Source: Diphasiastrum complanatum
Lineage: Eukaryota > Streptophyta > Lycopodiopsida > Lycopodiales > Lycopodiaceae
NCBI GenBank assembly: GCA_029204225.1
Contig: CM055092.1
Location: forward strand, 15,338,059-15,402,058
Direction: 5' to 3'
DNA: 64,000 nucleotides
Position 1 is the stretch's first letter. Each line of letters begins with the position of its first letter. A program made the translations under genes and the position numbers. The notes under the pieces are model-generated. The model saw only the letters and a list, made by a program, of their open reading frames with translations, was not told the origin of the DNA and searched no databases. Positions 1-12,200 of this stretch are shown in pieces.

Positions 1-299
1 CCAGCCCCATAGTCCATTATTGTTTCCCATACTTTTACCCACCGTTTACTCCACGTTGTCGGGCCCTTAGCATCTTTTTTGGAGGCTGCCCGGTACCTCG
101 ACATATCGCCGCTATTTTTCAGCTCACTTCCGGTTGCGGTTACGAGGTATTTCTTACTTAGTTGTCCTTTCCGTTCATCTTACATCGCGAGTTCTATTGT
201 GTCTTTTCACTGGCGTGCCTGTTGTGACGACTTATGTCCTCTCCTTGAGTTCGTCCAATTGTTTAGCACATTTCTTTTCTCGCTTACTTTTTCTTCCTC

Positions 300-3200
300 A
301 TGGCTAGCTCACCCACTACACCTGCGAGTCATTCCGGACCTTTAGATGAACAGTTTGCTGATATGCGTGACTCTCTTACTCTCCTCAGTAGTCGTTTCGA
401 CCAAATGATGACCAGTTTTACCACTCTACAGACCGGCTTTGCCACTATGCAGTTACAGATTGATTCCTTACAGCCACATGGACCTGGCAAAGCCCCTGTT
501 CATTCATCATTTGGGTCTCCATTTGGACTTCCATCCTCGTCTACTCCTTTGGCGGTGGGCCTCATTTTCCACCTAACCCACCACTCGGTTTTCCACGTCC
601 TACAGCTCCTGAGTCACATTTTCCACGACATCTAGCTCCTGAGCCACATTTTGCTCGAGATTTTCGTGATCGGGTACAGCTTGCCTATTCTGGTTCCTCT
701 AACGGGAACTTGTTAGAGAATTGGTTTGCAAAGCTTGATACTTATTTTCAGATTTACCCTAAGACTGATCCTCAGAAGATCCAGTTAGCCGCCTTACATT
801 TAGATGGACGTGCTGCCACTTGGTGGCGGGTCTACCGACTTGACCCTGATCGGGACGGTCTCCAGTTATGGCCTACCTTTCGTCGTGATCTTCGTCATGC
901 TATGATTGACCCTCAGTGGCTGAGCCGCCAGCGTGATATATTCCATAGTCTTACTCAGATTGGTGATCTTTCTTCCTATACAAATCAGTTTATGGACCTT
1001 TCCTACCTCTTTACAGATCTTCAGCCCACCGAGCTTATTTCTCGCTACATTGCTGGACTTCGTGGTGCTCTACGATACGATGTCTCTTCTTTCTGTCCAC
1101 CCACACTTGTTGAGGCCATGTCCCTTGCTAGTACTTTACAGCATAAGTACCCTGATCCTGCTCCCTTTCGCTTTTCCCGACCCCGTCCATCTCTTTCACC
1201 TCTACCATCTCCGGCCCCATCTGCCCCATCCACTGTCGTCCCGACCTCTTCTCTTACTTCTCCCGCTCCTCGCCCTCCGCCTCCTCGTCCTGCTTTTGTC
1301 CGATGTTACACGTCTGCAGAGTTCGCTGACATTCAGCAGAAGCGTCTTTGCTTTCGTTGCAAGAGTCCTGACCACATTGCCCGTGATTGCCACCAGCCCC
1401 TGCCTACTTCTACTACTGTTTTCTACCATGAGGGCACTACCCCAGATGAGTCCGATATCTACATTCATATATCTGATGAGCCTGATCTATCTCCTGAGCC
1501 TTCTACTGATTTACTTCCTGCTACTTGCCATGCTCAGCTTGCTTATGCTACCTGGACAGGGTGCCCCGGTCCTCGCTCCATTCGGCTACGTGTGCGCATT
1601 ACTGGTCGTGAGTATATTGCTTTAGTTGATATCGGCAACACTCATTCCTTTATCAGCAGTTATGTTCTCAGCCGGATACGCGCTTCACCTATTCCTGCTC
1701 CACAGCCTCTCACAGTCGAGGTTGCCAGTTCTCACTCATTTCCTAGTTCTCAGATGTTTCAGGGATTATTTTACCGCATTGGTGATTTTTTTGGACAGGC
1801 AGATCTTTATATCATTCCTCTGGAGCGCTATGACCTTATCCTTGGTGCTAATTGGTTTGCTTCATTGGGAGCGGTTACTTTGGACCTGGCTCAGCAGACA
1901 TTGACATTTGTTCATGATGCAGTGACCCACTCACTTGCTGGTATTGATTCTCAGGCAGATTTCCAGCTGATCAGCGGGAAGCAGTTTATTCGCAGCCTAC
2001 CTAAGGCTCATTGTGCAGCTTTATTATGTGTTCAGCGTGCTGCAGCAGATTCTCCAGTGACTACCTCTCCTCCAGCAGCTGTTCCTCAGGTGATCTCTGA
2101 CTTATTACATCAGTATGCATTTGTCTTTTCAGAACCTACGACGCTACCACCATTACGTGATGTGAACCACCATATTGATTTGCGTCCTGGTTCTGCTCCT
2201 CCCTCCCGGCCTCCTTACCGTATGTCTAAGTCTGAGCGTGATGAGGTTGAGCTTCAGATTACTGCTTTACTAGTCAGGGCCTTATTGTTCCTAGTCACAG
2301 TCCTTTTGGTGCCCCTGTTCTCCTTGTCAGTAAGAAAGATGGTTCCAAACGCCTCAACATTGATTATCGTGCCCTCAATAAGTTGACCATTCGTAACCAG
2401 TATCCTATTCCTCACATGGATGATCTCTTTGACCAGTTAGGCACCTCTCATCTTTTCTCTAAGATAGACTTACGTTCCGGCTATCACCAGATTAGGATGC
2501 ATCCTTCGGACGAACACAAGACTGCGTTTCGTACCCATCTCGGTTTGTATGAGTTTCGTGTTCTTCCTTTTGGTGTTACTAATGGTCCACCTACGTTCCA
2601 GAATGTGATGAATAACATCATGCGTCCTCTCCTTGGTCGTTGTGTTTTAGTTTATTTTGATGATATTCTTGTTTTTAGTAAGACTCTTGATGAGCATGTG
2701 TTACATCTTTCATCTGTTTTTCAATTGCTTGTTCATCACCAGTTGTTTGCTAAACTTTCTAAGTGTTCCTTTGCTGTTGTTGAGATTGAGTTTTTAGGAT
2801 TTCTCATTTGTGATGGTCGTATTCGTTTGGACCCTCATAAGGTTCGGGCAATCGCTGATTGGCCTGCCTACAGATGTCCACCATGTTCGTATGTTTCTTG
2901 GTCTCGCTACTCACCTTCGTCATCCTGTTCCTCACTTTGCCACTGTGGCTGCCCCTCTTTATGCCCTTTTGAAGAAGTCTAGTGCTTTTGTTTGGACTTC
3001 TGATTGTCAGTTCGCCTTTGACACTCTTCGTCGTGCTGTTGTGGAGGCCTCTGTCCTGTGTTTACCACAGTTTGATCAAAAATTTATTGTTGAGACCGAT
3101 GCTAGTAATGTTGGTTTGGGTGCCTTGCTTCATCAGTCTCAGTGTATTATTGCTTATGAGTCGCGTCGTTTACGCTCTTATGAGCAACGTTATTCTGTCC

Positions 3201-5001
3201 ATGAGAAAGAGCTTCTTGCCATTATCTATGCTCTTAAGAAGTGGCGCCATTACCTGTACCGTGTTCCTGTTGATATCGTTACTGATCATCAGTCCTTACG
3301 TTATCTCTTCTCCCAGCGTGATCTTAGTGATCGTTAGTTTCGTTGGTTGCAGTTTTTACAATCTTTTGATTTTTCTATTTTGTATCGTCCTGGTCGTGCT
3401 AACACTGCTGCTGACGCATTGTCTAGACTTCCTGCTTTATTGAATACCCTTGTTGCCACTATCCCTTCCTGGTTTGATGATCTTCCATCTGCTTATCTTA
3501 CATGTTCTGATTTTCGTGATGTTTATAGTTCTGCTCCACCTATGTCGTCTTCACCTCATCAGGCTTATTCCATTGTTGACCACCGTCTTTATCATTATGG
3601 TTCTCTTTGTATTCCTAGTTCTTTGGTATCCGTTGTCAGTTGTTGTTGGATGCTCATTCGTCCCCAGTTGGGGGTCATTTTGGTTTTCAGAAGTCTTATG
3701 TTCGTCTTAAGGATCATTTCTATTGGCCATCCCTTAGGAAAGAGCTTGTTGTACTTATTCGTACCTGTCCTTTCTGCTTACGTAATAAGTACTCCCGTGC
3801 TAAGTCCGCTGGTTTGCTTTAGAGTTGGCCTATTCCTCACCGCCAGTGGACTGATATTTCTATGGACTTCATCATTGGCCTTCCCCACACCCGTCGTGGT
3901 CACGATTCATGTATGGTGGTAGTTGACAGGTTCTCGAAACAGGCACATTTCATACCCGTCCGCAGTACTATCACAGCAGAGCAGTGTGCATGCTTGTTCC
4001 TTTCAGAGATATTTCGCCTACATGGGTTTTCTCGTACTATCCTTTTTGATCGGGATAGTAAGTTTACAGCATTGTTCTGGACAAAGCTTATGCGTATATT
4101 GGATGTACAGCTTTTTATGGGGTCTGTTTATCATTCTACTTCTGATGGGCAGTCTGAGGTCCTTAACAGGATCCTTGAGGATTATTTGCGCCATTTTGTT
4201 ACTCCTTCAGGGAAGGATTGGGATCAGCACTTATGTTTGGCAGAGTATAGCTATAACAGCTCTGTTAGTACCAGCACCGGCGTTGCACCATTTTTATTAT
4301 CTCATGGTTATGCACCTCTTTTACATGGTATTCCTCTTCCTCCCGAGGATACACCTGTGACACTGTCTTCATTTCTATCAGGTGCTCGCGAGCTTATTCT
4401 CCAGGCCAGTTCCCATTTGTAGCAGGTCCAGCAGCGTCATCAGGCTTCAGTTGATCGTCATCGACGTCATGTTGAGTTTCATGTTGGTGATATGGTATAT
4501 CTACGCCTACGGTTTGCACGTCATCATTTTATTCAGGGCCATACTTCTACTGAGAAGCTTGCACCACGTTATTATGGGCCTTATTGTATATTGGAGGTTC
4601 TTAGTCCAGTTACATATCGTCTTCAGCTTTCTGCTTCCACACGTGCCTGTGATATATTCCATGTCAGTTTATTGCGTGCTGCTATTGAGGATGATGCTCC
4701 TCGTGATGCTGAGTTTCCTACTGCACCGGATCTCTTTCCTTTATTACCTGCTGCTATCCTTCAGGTGCGTTTGCATCATAGTCGACGCCGCCGGCAGATT
4801 CAGTTCCTAGTCCAGTGGGATGGTCGTCCTGTTGAGGAGGCCACATGGGAGCCTATTGATGTCTTTTATCATACACCGTCACTTGCGGATCAGGCTCGTG
4901 CTCTTGCCGCACTTGTTGATTCCTCTACATCAGCTGTTGCTCCAGTTGTTACTACACCAGATGCTATTCCAGTTGATCCTCCAGGGCTTGCTGTTACTTG
5001 A
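300..5001 (+). pseudogene. Gypsy A1 gag-pol polyprotein relic
   Basis: Gag starts near 300 (MASSPTTP). A frameshift near 548 leads into the frame that starts at 710 and carries the capsid-like region and the zinc knuckle CFRCKSPDHIARDC near 1351. The protease motif near 1627 reads DIG instead of D(S/T)G; the catalytic Asp is kept. Reverse transcriptase is in two frames (shift near 2270) and keeps YFDD near 2657. A shift near 2870 leads into RNase H (TDAS, KELLAI, TDHQSL). Integrase shows the HHCC zinc region (3645-3790) and the D-D-E core (MDF, DRD, SEVLNR). Stops at 3335, 3820 and 4420 interrupt it; at the first two, copy A2 has Gln, consistent with CAG to TAG changes. The chromodomain (FLVQWDGRPVEEATWEP) is near 4804-4875, and the frame ends at 5001. 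Confidence 0.88.
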
Positions 5002-5046
5002 TCCAGTCCTTTATGGCAGTTGGGTCTTATTTTGTGTCGAGGAGAG

Positions 5047-5494
5047 TCATGGACTCGGCTCATTACATTCGCCATGTCCATTTACATTTACTTCACTTTA
5101 TGCATAGGCAGGCTTTGGGCCCTTTTTTATTCATTATTTTACATTTAGACTATATGGTTGGCCTTGGGCCCTATTATTGACATTTAGACCATATTATTGG
5201 CCTTGGGCCCTATGATTCCTATATTGGTTATTTGGTCATATTACTGAGAGTGGGGGCCTTTTTGGAGGGCGCACTATTTTCCCTCTCAGTTTGGCCCTAG
5301 CCACTGGAAGCTTCCTTTTAGGGCTTCCTCTTGGCTATAAGTAGGGATTTTGTGTCATTTGTTACTTGGCTTATGATATGATCTCCTTCTTTAGTCTCTT
5401 TAAGCTTTCTCTCTCCTGCTTTCTAGGGTTAAGTCTTGCTTATGCGATGCTTTCATAGACTAAATCTAGATCAGCCGTGGCTACGTTCATAACT
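5047..5494 (+). repeat. Gypsy A1 3' LTR
   Basis: The segment follows a purine run (GAGGAGAG) just after the pol stop and matches 19970-20405 of copy A2. Comparing the two copies suggests ends AGTTATG and CATAACT, an inverted pair, rather than plain TG...CA: A2 keeps the start and A1 keeps the end. The exact edge is uncertain by a few bases. Confidence 0.7.
5333..5345 (+). promoter_or_regulatory. TATA box in gypsy A1 LTR
   Basis: GGCTATAAGTAGGG lies inside the LTR, and the same sequence is at 20214-20226 in copy A2. Its conservation and place fit the LTR promoter TATA element (inference). Confidence 0.5.
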
Positions 5495-5884
5495 AGTTGG
5501 GGACCGTTTCAAATCAGAATACTCTTCCCACTTATGCAACCACTGATCTACGATATCAATATTGCGTTGGGGAGTGTTTCCAGCGAAACGGGTAGGTTTA
5601 ATATCTTTGTCTTTTGGATAGGGTGAAGGTAACATAGGACGAACAGCAGAAGACGGATAAGGTGGAGCATACTGCGAGGAAGATGCATAACATCCAGCTA
5701 CCATCATTGCTCGCATCTGTACGACGGTCTTTTCCACACTATCCATGCGAGCTTGCACAGAAGGGGAAGTACTAGCAGGCGAACGAGCAGCCACTGTAGG
5801 CGGATTATGGGCAGGACTAAGCAGAGGCTGGGTGGTGGTGATGGAAGAGCAACGGGTGGACTGAGCGGATATCAACTCTATCAT
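5471..5884 (-). pseudogene. Gypsy B1 partial gag
   Basis: A minus-strand open frame of 137 codons begins MIELISAQS and has a Ser/Pro/Thr-rich N-terminal part, then a segment (FAGNTPQRNIDIVDQWLHKW) typical of the start of a gypsy capsid region. The leader that precedes it is shared with gypsy B2, which supports the assignment. The last codons run into the A1 LTR and are not gag. Confidence 0.6.
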
Positions 5885-6325
5885 CTTCCGTTATGAAACA
5901 CAACAGAGACAACACATAATCAAGCTAAAAATTGGACTTATTGAAACACAGTCAGGAAAAGAAATGTTCAGCCTATTGACAAATTAGAACTGAAAGAGAC
6001 AAAAGGCAACTGGAAAGTAACAAAGCCAAGGACAGGTAGTACTTCCCTTGCGTCCTACGTTGGTACACAAGTCGGTAAAGAACTTAATTTGGCACCAAAT
6101 CGGCTTGAAAGTAAAAAAAAACAGGAAAAAAGCGGGCTGTTTGACATCAAATTTCTTCCAAACGACAAAAGCTTTTCACGAACGGTCAATTAGCAGTAGG
6201 TCGCCCTCCTACTAGGCCCAATCTGAAACTCTAACAGCAGAAATCGGAGATAAATCGGAGAAGTTATGTCCAATCCAAAAATCTGACCTGTTTTTTGCTT
6301 GGAAACCGACTTTTTTGTGCCTTAC
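5497..6325 (-). mobile_element. Gypsy B1, 5' leader and gag fragment, minus strand
   Basis: Positions 6055-6325 are the reverse complement of the leader of gypsy B2 at about 21430-21735, so this is a minus-strand copy of that family. It keeps part of the leader and the start of gag. It stops abruptly at 6325 and runs into the A1 LTR edge at about 5496, which suggests A1 landed in it or that the two were joined by a rearrangement. No LTR of this copy is visible. Confidence 0.75.
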
Positions 6326-8246
6326 CTCATTTGCAATGGGACATAGTTGGAGTTTCCATCACTTGTGTTCTCTCATGTGTATGACTACTGTCTAACAACA
6401 ATAGGAATCTTGTCTTGGGTTACTTGTATGAGCAAGTCGGTTGTCTAATAGGGTGAGGTGGCCAATACTAGTGGTGCATGGGCCTTGGAGGGGATAAGTA
6501 TACCCATAGGGCTCTCACTAGTGTATACTTGATTTTGGTGATTGTAGCTACATGCTGCTGGTGTGATTCCTCTCTCCTATTGAGTGTTATTGGTCTATAG
6601 CTTGGGGGCTAGATCTGATCGATCTAGGTTTGTTTGGGTTGGTTTATCCACCATCCAATTCCCTTTTCTTTCCTTGATTCAATTGCCTAGTCTTGAATCC
6701 TACGTGGAGGACTTGATAACAGAGAAGACCCTCAACCCCTTCTTTGGAGGGTACCTTACCTTAAAATCTTGAACGAAGGTTCATGTAGTTTTTTGTGCTT
6801 CAAATCTGAAGCTCTTACAAGCTATATGCTTAGTTTCCAGATCATTCAGAATTGGCAGATTCATTTAATCAAACTGTCCTTTTGGAAACTGAATTGGATT
6901 TCTTATTTGAATCTTTTTATTAATGTTTGATGGATATGTTGGTAGTAGACTAGTTGCTTCATATTTTCCATATTTGTCCCACGGATTGATAATACCAAAA
7001 AACATATCATCCATATTTGAAGTAAAAATATTGTTGATAGTTGGCTAGGTAATTTCTTAAATCTCTCTCTCCCCTCTTTTCCTCTCCTCTCCAGCATTAA
7101 ACCTAAAACATGCACGCTCAGGCCTTTGCAAAAAATTGGGCCCATTTTTTGAGCAGGCCCTCTTCTTATTTTTTCCGCTCCAACATTAACCCCAAAAGAA
7201 TGCTCGTTTGGGCCACTGCAAAAAATGGGGTCTGTATTTTGAGTAGGTTGGATTTGGACCTGAATTCCAAACTAATTCGATTTCACCGTAGATCACAGTT
7301 TGAACCCATTTGAAACTTGAAGTAGAGGAAGCTTACTAACTTGCTAGGGGTCTGGCACACCTAGGTGCTTATGATGCAGTGAATCAAGTCAAGATGCTGT
7401 GAGAAACTCCAATGTTTGTGGAGAAGCGGCTATCCTTTTATCATCAAAGGTATAATGTACTCATGCTATGTTTACAATCAATAAAACTGTGGTATGCTTT
7501 TGTGTTGTGCACTAAGTGATGTATTATTTCCTGTGAAATAATGTTTTATGAGTTCAAAACTCCAATATCTGGGCATGCAAAGATTTTGGTAAAGTGTTCT
7601 TGGAATCCTACATCATGTCAAAGTTGCACCGGCACATTTTTGCACCCAAAATTTTGACACGTTCTCCCTTGAATATTTCATTATGTCCAACACATTTTAA
7701 TACATAATTTAGTGTTTCCGATATAGTTTCATTAGATAATTCAATGTATCTAGTACAAATCATACCGCTTTTGACTCACATCCATGTCAATTATTTCGGA
7801 CTTTAAGAGCGGACGTCTTTCAATCTTTGTACATGGCTTAATCTAATGGAATCTGGTTAGTTTACAAAGTTAAATTACGAGTCTGGAAGTGCCCTTTTGG
7901 TTCTTAGTTCCATGACGATGGGACCAATCAACCATGCATTAAGTCACTAGGCTATCCATTCCTACAAAATATCTCTAGCTCTTACAACCTGAAATAATTT
8001 AGTAGATAGTTGTCATTTGATAGTTAGGAGTTTGTACAATATCTCGGTTCTAATCTATGTGCATTAAAAGACTTGAGTATCAAATGGAAATAAAATTACG
8101 ATAAAGAACTTTGTATAATCTAGGTATATGTACTCCAAGATGAATGTACTTCTAGATGTACTAGAGGGTGGTAACAATTTTGGTATGGTTCTGTTGTTTA
8201 TGCTTGGAAGATGTGAGAGGAATGTTGACATTGGTTTTTCTTGAAG
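6326..8246. other. Non-coding sequence upstream of helicase exon
   Basis: I recognise no gene here. It should be intron sequence of the helicase gene, because the exon at 8247 opens with a splice acceptor, but the preceding exon is not in the window. It holds a diverged tandem duplication (7092-7251) and a CT-rich run (7062-7092). I looked for codons of the upstream helicase motif Ib region (TPGRL) and saw none. Confidence 0.5.
7092..7251 (+). repeat. Diverged 89-bp tandem duplication
   Basis: The stretch starting CAGCATTAAACC at 7092 is repeated, with changes, from 7181 (CAACATTAACCC). Both units contain a GGCC...TGCAAAAAAT core and end in a TTTTGAG(C/T)AGG segment. A pyrimidine-rich spacer lies between them. 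Confidence 0.6.
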
Positions 8247-8398
8247 GTTGTTGATGAAACAGATAGATTGCTACGGGAGGCTTATCAGGATTGGCTTCCA
8301 AGTGTTTTGGATGCAGTAGCAACACATGTGCCTTCTACGGGTTTATCGATGAAGTCAAAATTTAGTTCGATTGATAATGTGAAAACTATCAGACACTC
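8247..8398 (+). CDS. RH1: RH1 exon A (DEAD motif II)
   Basis: The acceptor is ...TTTTTCTTGAAG at 8246 and the donor is GTATGT at 8399. The exon encodes [18 protein letters not shown], which holds motif II (DETD), the ATP-hydrolysis motif. It is 152 nt and ends with two bases of a Ser codon that the next exon completes. Confidence 0.88.
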
Positions 8399-8656
8399 GT
8401 ATGTAGACGCACTGCAACTTTCAATAACTTTTGACTTCCTTTTTCGATTTTGTGGTCACTAAGTTGCATTGCTACTTGATTCATTGTAAAATGTATGAGT
8501 TCTTTCATTACTTTGCAACAATCCTCATCCACTTTCTAGTGTAATTTGCACTTAAGAGATATGACATCTGATAAAATCTTGATGTACATACTTATTGTTC
8601 TCGATAATGCATATGCGACTCTATTGTTAAGGTTGTTTTGTAGATCGGTAAGTCCC

Positions 8657-8708
<52 letters not shown>

Positions 8709-8778
8709 GGTTCTAACGGTTCCTCTCTCTCTCTCTCACTCACGGTTCTCCCTCTCTCTCGCTCACGGTTCTCACGAT

Positions 8779-8821
<43 letters not shown>

Positions 8822-9255
8822 TGCTCTCCCTCTCTCTCTCTCACTCACCGTGAGAACCGTTGAGAGAGAGGAACCGTTCCCACGGTTCTCACGGTTCCTC
8901 TCTCTCAACGGTGAATGCTATAACATCTGTATCAGTGCTTCAACGATGCTCTCAGATAAGGTTTTTTGCACGGTTCATGAGTTTCTTTTCAGTTGGTTGT
9001 ATGATTGTGGAACTCAATAAGAAGATGTTTTTTATTTGCAATTTGTGCAAACTTTTGTTGCTATTGTCTTGTGGCTCGAGGGAAGATGCAGATCTGGTTG
9101 CGAGAGAGCCTCGAGGATTAGACTTTGCGGTGGGTAGAGAGAGGAGAGAGGCAATATGCAAATCTGCTTGGGAGAGGGCCTTGAGGAGCAGACTTTGCGG
9201 TGGGTGGAGAGAGAAAGAGAGGGAAAATAAGGGCCTTGAGGAACAGATTTTGGGG

Positions 9256-9291
<36 letters not shown>

Positions 9292-12200
9292 AAGAAAGAT
9301 TTTATTAATGTCCTTGAATACCCTAAGGTACATAGGACTAAGAAAAGGTACATGTCAAGTGTGCACATAGGAGCTTAAAGCTCAATCATCTATAAAACTA
9401 AATAACTGCAAATACAATGCATAAAGACAGCTGGCCCAGTCAGGATCCAATAGCCTGGAATCATATATCACGATGCCCATCAGCATGAAAGAAATGGTGG
9501 ATGGTATGCTGTGAAGGTGTGATTAGATGTGCCCTGGACCTCTGTCGCCGGATAGGCCGTCGGTGTCGTCTCTGCTGTCGTGGTGCTCTGGGCTGTGATC
9601 TAATAACTGACTGTCTCTCTGGCTGTCGACATGGTCTCTGATGCCGGTGTAAGGAGTCGGGAATCTCGGCCTCTCCATCTGAGTCGCTGCCTATGGGTAC
9701 CTCGGATCTCTGTCTCCGACGGGATATGCACTCATCAATGCTCAGCTGTGTCAGGGAATGTGTACCATCTAGTCTCCTCCTCCTTAGGTCTGACATCTCT
9801 CGGATTATCAATGCGACACATCTAGGGTCCTCATAAGATATCAAGGTAGAAAGTGTAACTGGGTGCTCTCTGAACAAGCAGTAGTACTGCCCCCGTATCT
9901 CATAGTAGGCTGGACATCTGAAGAGGAAATGTGACTCGTCCTCAGTCTCATGCATAACACACATGCTACAAAGCCGGTCCTCTCGTGGGGTGCCACTTTA
10001 TCTGCCAGTCTCAATAGCCAGCTGATGTGAAGAAACCCGAAATTGACCCATCGCTATCCGCAGACTATGTGATATACTCCTCAGCAAGTAACCAGATACT
10101 ATGGGGCAGCCAGCCGGATCAAGAGATAGAAAGCGTGTACGATAAAACTCACTCTTGGTCCCCAATGGACCTTCCAAGTGATATGAAGATATGATCTGTA
10201 AAGGAGGCCTCTGATGTACTGGTGGGTGCCCGCAGGTAGATCACTGATCTGGATACCCAATGTGGAGAGGAGACGGCAAGCCTGGGAGTACCATGAGAAA
10301 AGGTGTCCCTCTAAGTGTAGGCGTCGGGATGAAGATAAAGCTGCAACTACATAATGTGTACCCCCGTCCTGAAGATCCTCTAACCTCTGTATGAATGTCA
10401 CAATATGGAATAAGGCCTCAATTTGAATGGGGGGGACCGCGAACTCCGCCAAGATAATCTGGTGTGGTACTGAGGGCTTAGCCCGTATCATCCGGGAGAG
10501 CAAACGAATCTGGAGCCGGGAGATATATGTCCAATCAGTAGCTGTCAGACCAGTACTCCATGTCTCGGAAGCATACATAGCTGAGGGCACAACCATAGTG
10601 TCAAAGAGCCGACACTTACTAGTTGCATGTTGTGCAAGAAATTTGAAGAACATATCGCATTAGAAGGAATACTAGAAACATTTTGCTACTTCCGAGTATC
10701 ACATTTTTAATGGATAATAAGAAAACTTGCATCGTTCTAACACTATGAGTTGACACCATAGGCACATGGGTACTGCAACTTATGGGAGACCATAGATTCT
10801 ATAATATCACAGGACAAATCATCTGTGGGCTCCATAAAGTACTGTTCTGAACTAAAGGCAAATATGAGCTATCGAAGTTATGTATATTTGTTCAGTTGGT
10901 TAAATCTACAATAACCAATGCTGACTATGTTTTGAGGTCATAAGTAGTCTTTAACTAATAGTAATATTTTAGGCCCATTTCTAGCCTTGTAACATCACAT
11001 TTTCTCTTTACTGATGCTCTTAGGTATGTCTCCATATGAACGAAATTACCTGTTACTCTTTGTGAGATGCTAGCAGTATTTGCAACTACGATTCCCAGCA
11101 CATGAAAATCAGTTTTTAAGCCAGTTGCTCAGCCCCTAGTGTTCCCAAGTCATGTCATTGCTCTATTCCATAGTTGCAGCGAATCGCTGACAGTCAAAGT
11201 TTTTTTTTCCCCATATATTCTGGCCGTGGCAGCCTCTTCTCGAGCATCCAGTGAGAGGCAAAAAAATGCCTAGTGCTAGCAAATGACGGTGGATCTTTGC
11301 GTGTGAGCATTTGGAGTCGATCTATTCGTTGTTACGGAGGCAGTGCACACAGGCTTTATGGGATTATGGCGAAATCGAAGAACGTAGATTTTTGGTAAGT
11401 GTAAGCTCTTTTTTTCAATGTGTTTAGATTAAGCTATAGGCAATGAAATGGCTTGGTTTTTGGTTGTAGATCACCTTTCTCCATGCCCACTGTAATTCCT
11501 ATCACGTCAGTTTCAGTCGTTATGGCACGCCTAGCAAGATTTGGGCGCCGACCCTTATTCCATGTGTTTTTTGGCCGGTTTCATGAACTAGCCTAGAAGC
11601 ATCTTCAATTTAGGCAGCGCAAACTCGGATGATTTTGATTATGATTACGATGACGAGTCTTAGTTGTATTTTACTTTTCATTATGTTCATCAAACATTAT
11701 TGTACTCCATTTATGGTGCCATATGGCCCGATTATATGTATATGGTGTTTCTTTTGCACATGTGCCACAAGGATTGGAGGGAGGGAGAGAAAGAAAGAAA
11801 GATCTTTATTAATGTCCTCGAAATACCCTAAGGGGGAGAGAAAGAAAGAAAGAAAGAAAGCTTTATTAACGTCTTTTGGGCACCCGTGGGTGCATAAGAC
11901 CCAAAACAAAATATGTACAAGCAACAGTGGGAGCATCATCCATAGGAGGACGTGACCGTAAAATGCTATAAACTAGCTATGAATGAAAGTAGAACAAAGC
12001 AGAAGTGAAATAAGCCCACAACCCGGGCCATGTATAACAAAAGAACTACAGAAAAAGTACCAATGCCCACAACCTGGGCCCGGTGGAGAATAATTACATA
12101 TCAGCGAAAGTAAGTGTGAAGTGTCCGCTAAGTGGAGCGTACAGTGGGTCCTGATGGAGGCAAGTGCCGACTACATTTGGGCTTTTTCCGCGGTGGCACA

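Larger units (their letters stand above)
1..5494 (+). mobile_element. Ty3/gypsy chromovirus A1 (decayed; 5' end outside window)
   Basis: This is an LTR retrotransposon of the Ty3/gypsy class. In order on the + strand I can read gag, a CCHC zinc knuckle, aspartic protease, reverse transcriptase, RNase H, integrase and a C-terminal chromodomain, then a 3' LTR of about 448 bp. No 5' LTR or primer binding site is visible; positions 1-299 look like 5' leader. A second, 5'-truncated copy of the same family lies at 17930-20405 and helped to place frameshifts, stops and the LTR edges. The chromodomain after integrase places it among chromoviruses (family knowledge). It is broken by several frameshifts and stops and cannot move by itself. 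Confidence 0.9.

Noticed and set aside
933-1625. Leu-rich 230-codon frame
   Set aside because: It is a shadow frame of gypsy A1 gag-pol; the real frame carries the zinc knuckle and protease motif.
8705-8908. Arg/Glu-rich frame on the minus strand
   Set aside because: It is the translation of GA repeats, not a gene.
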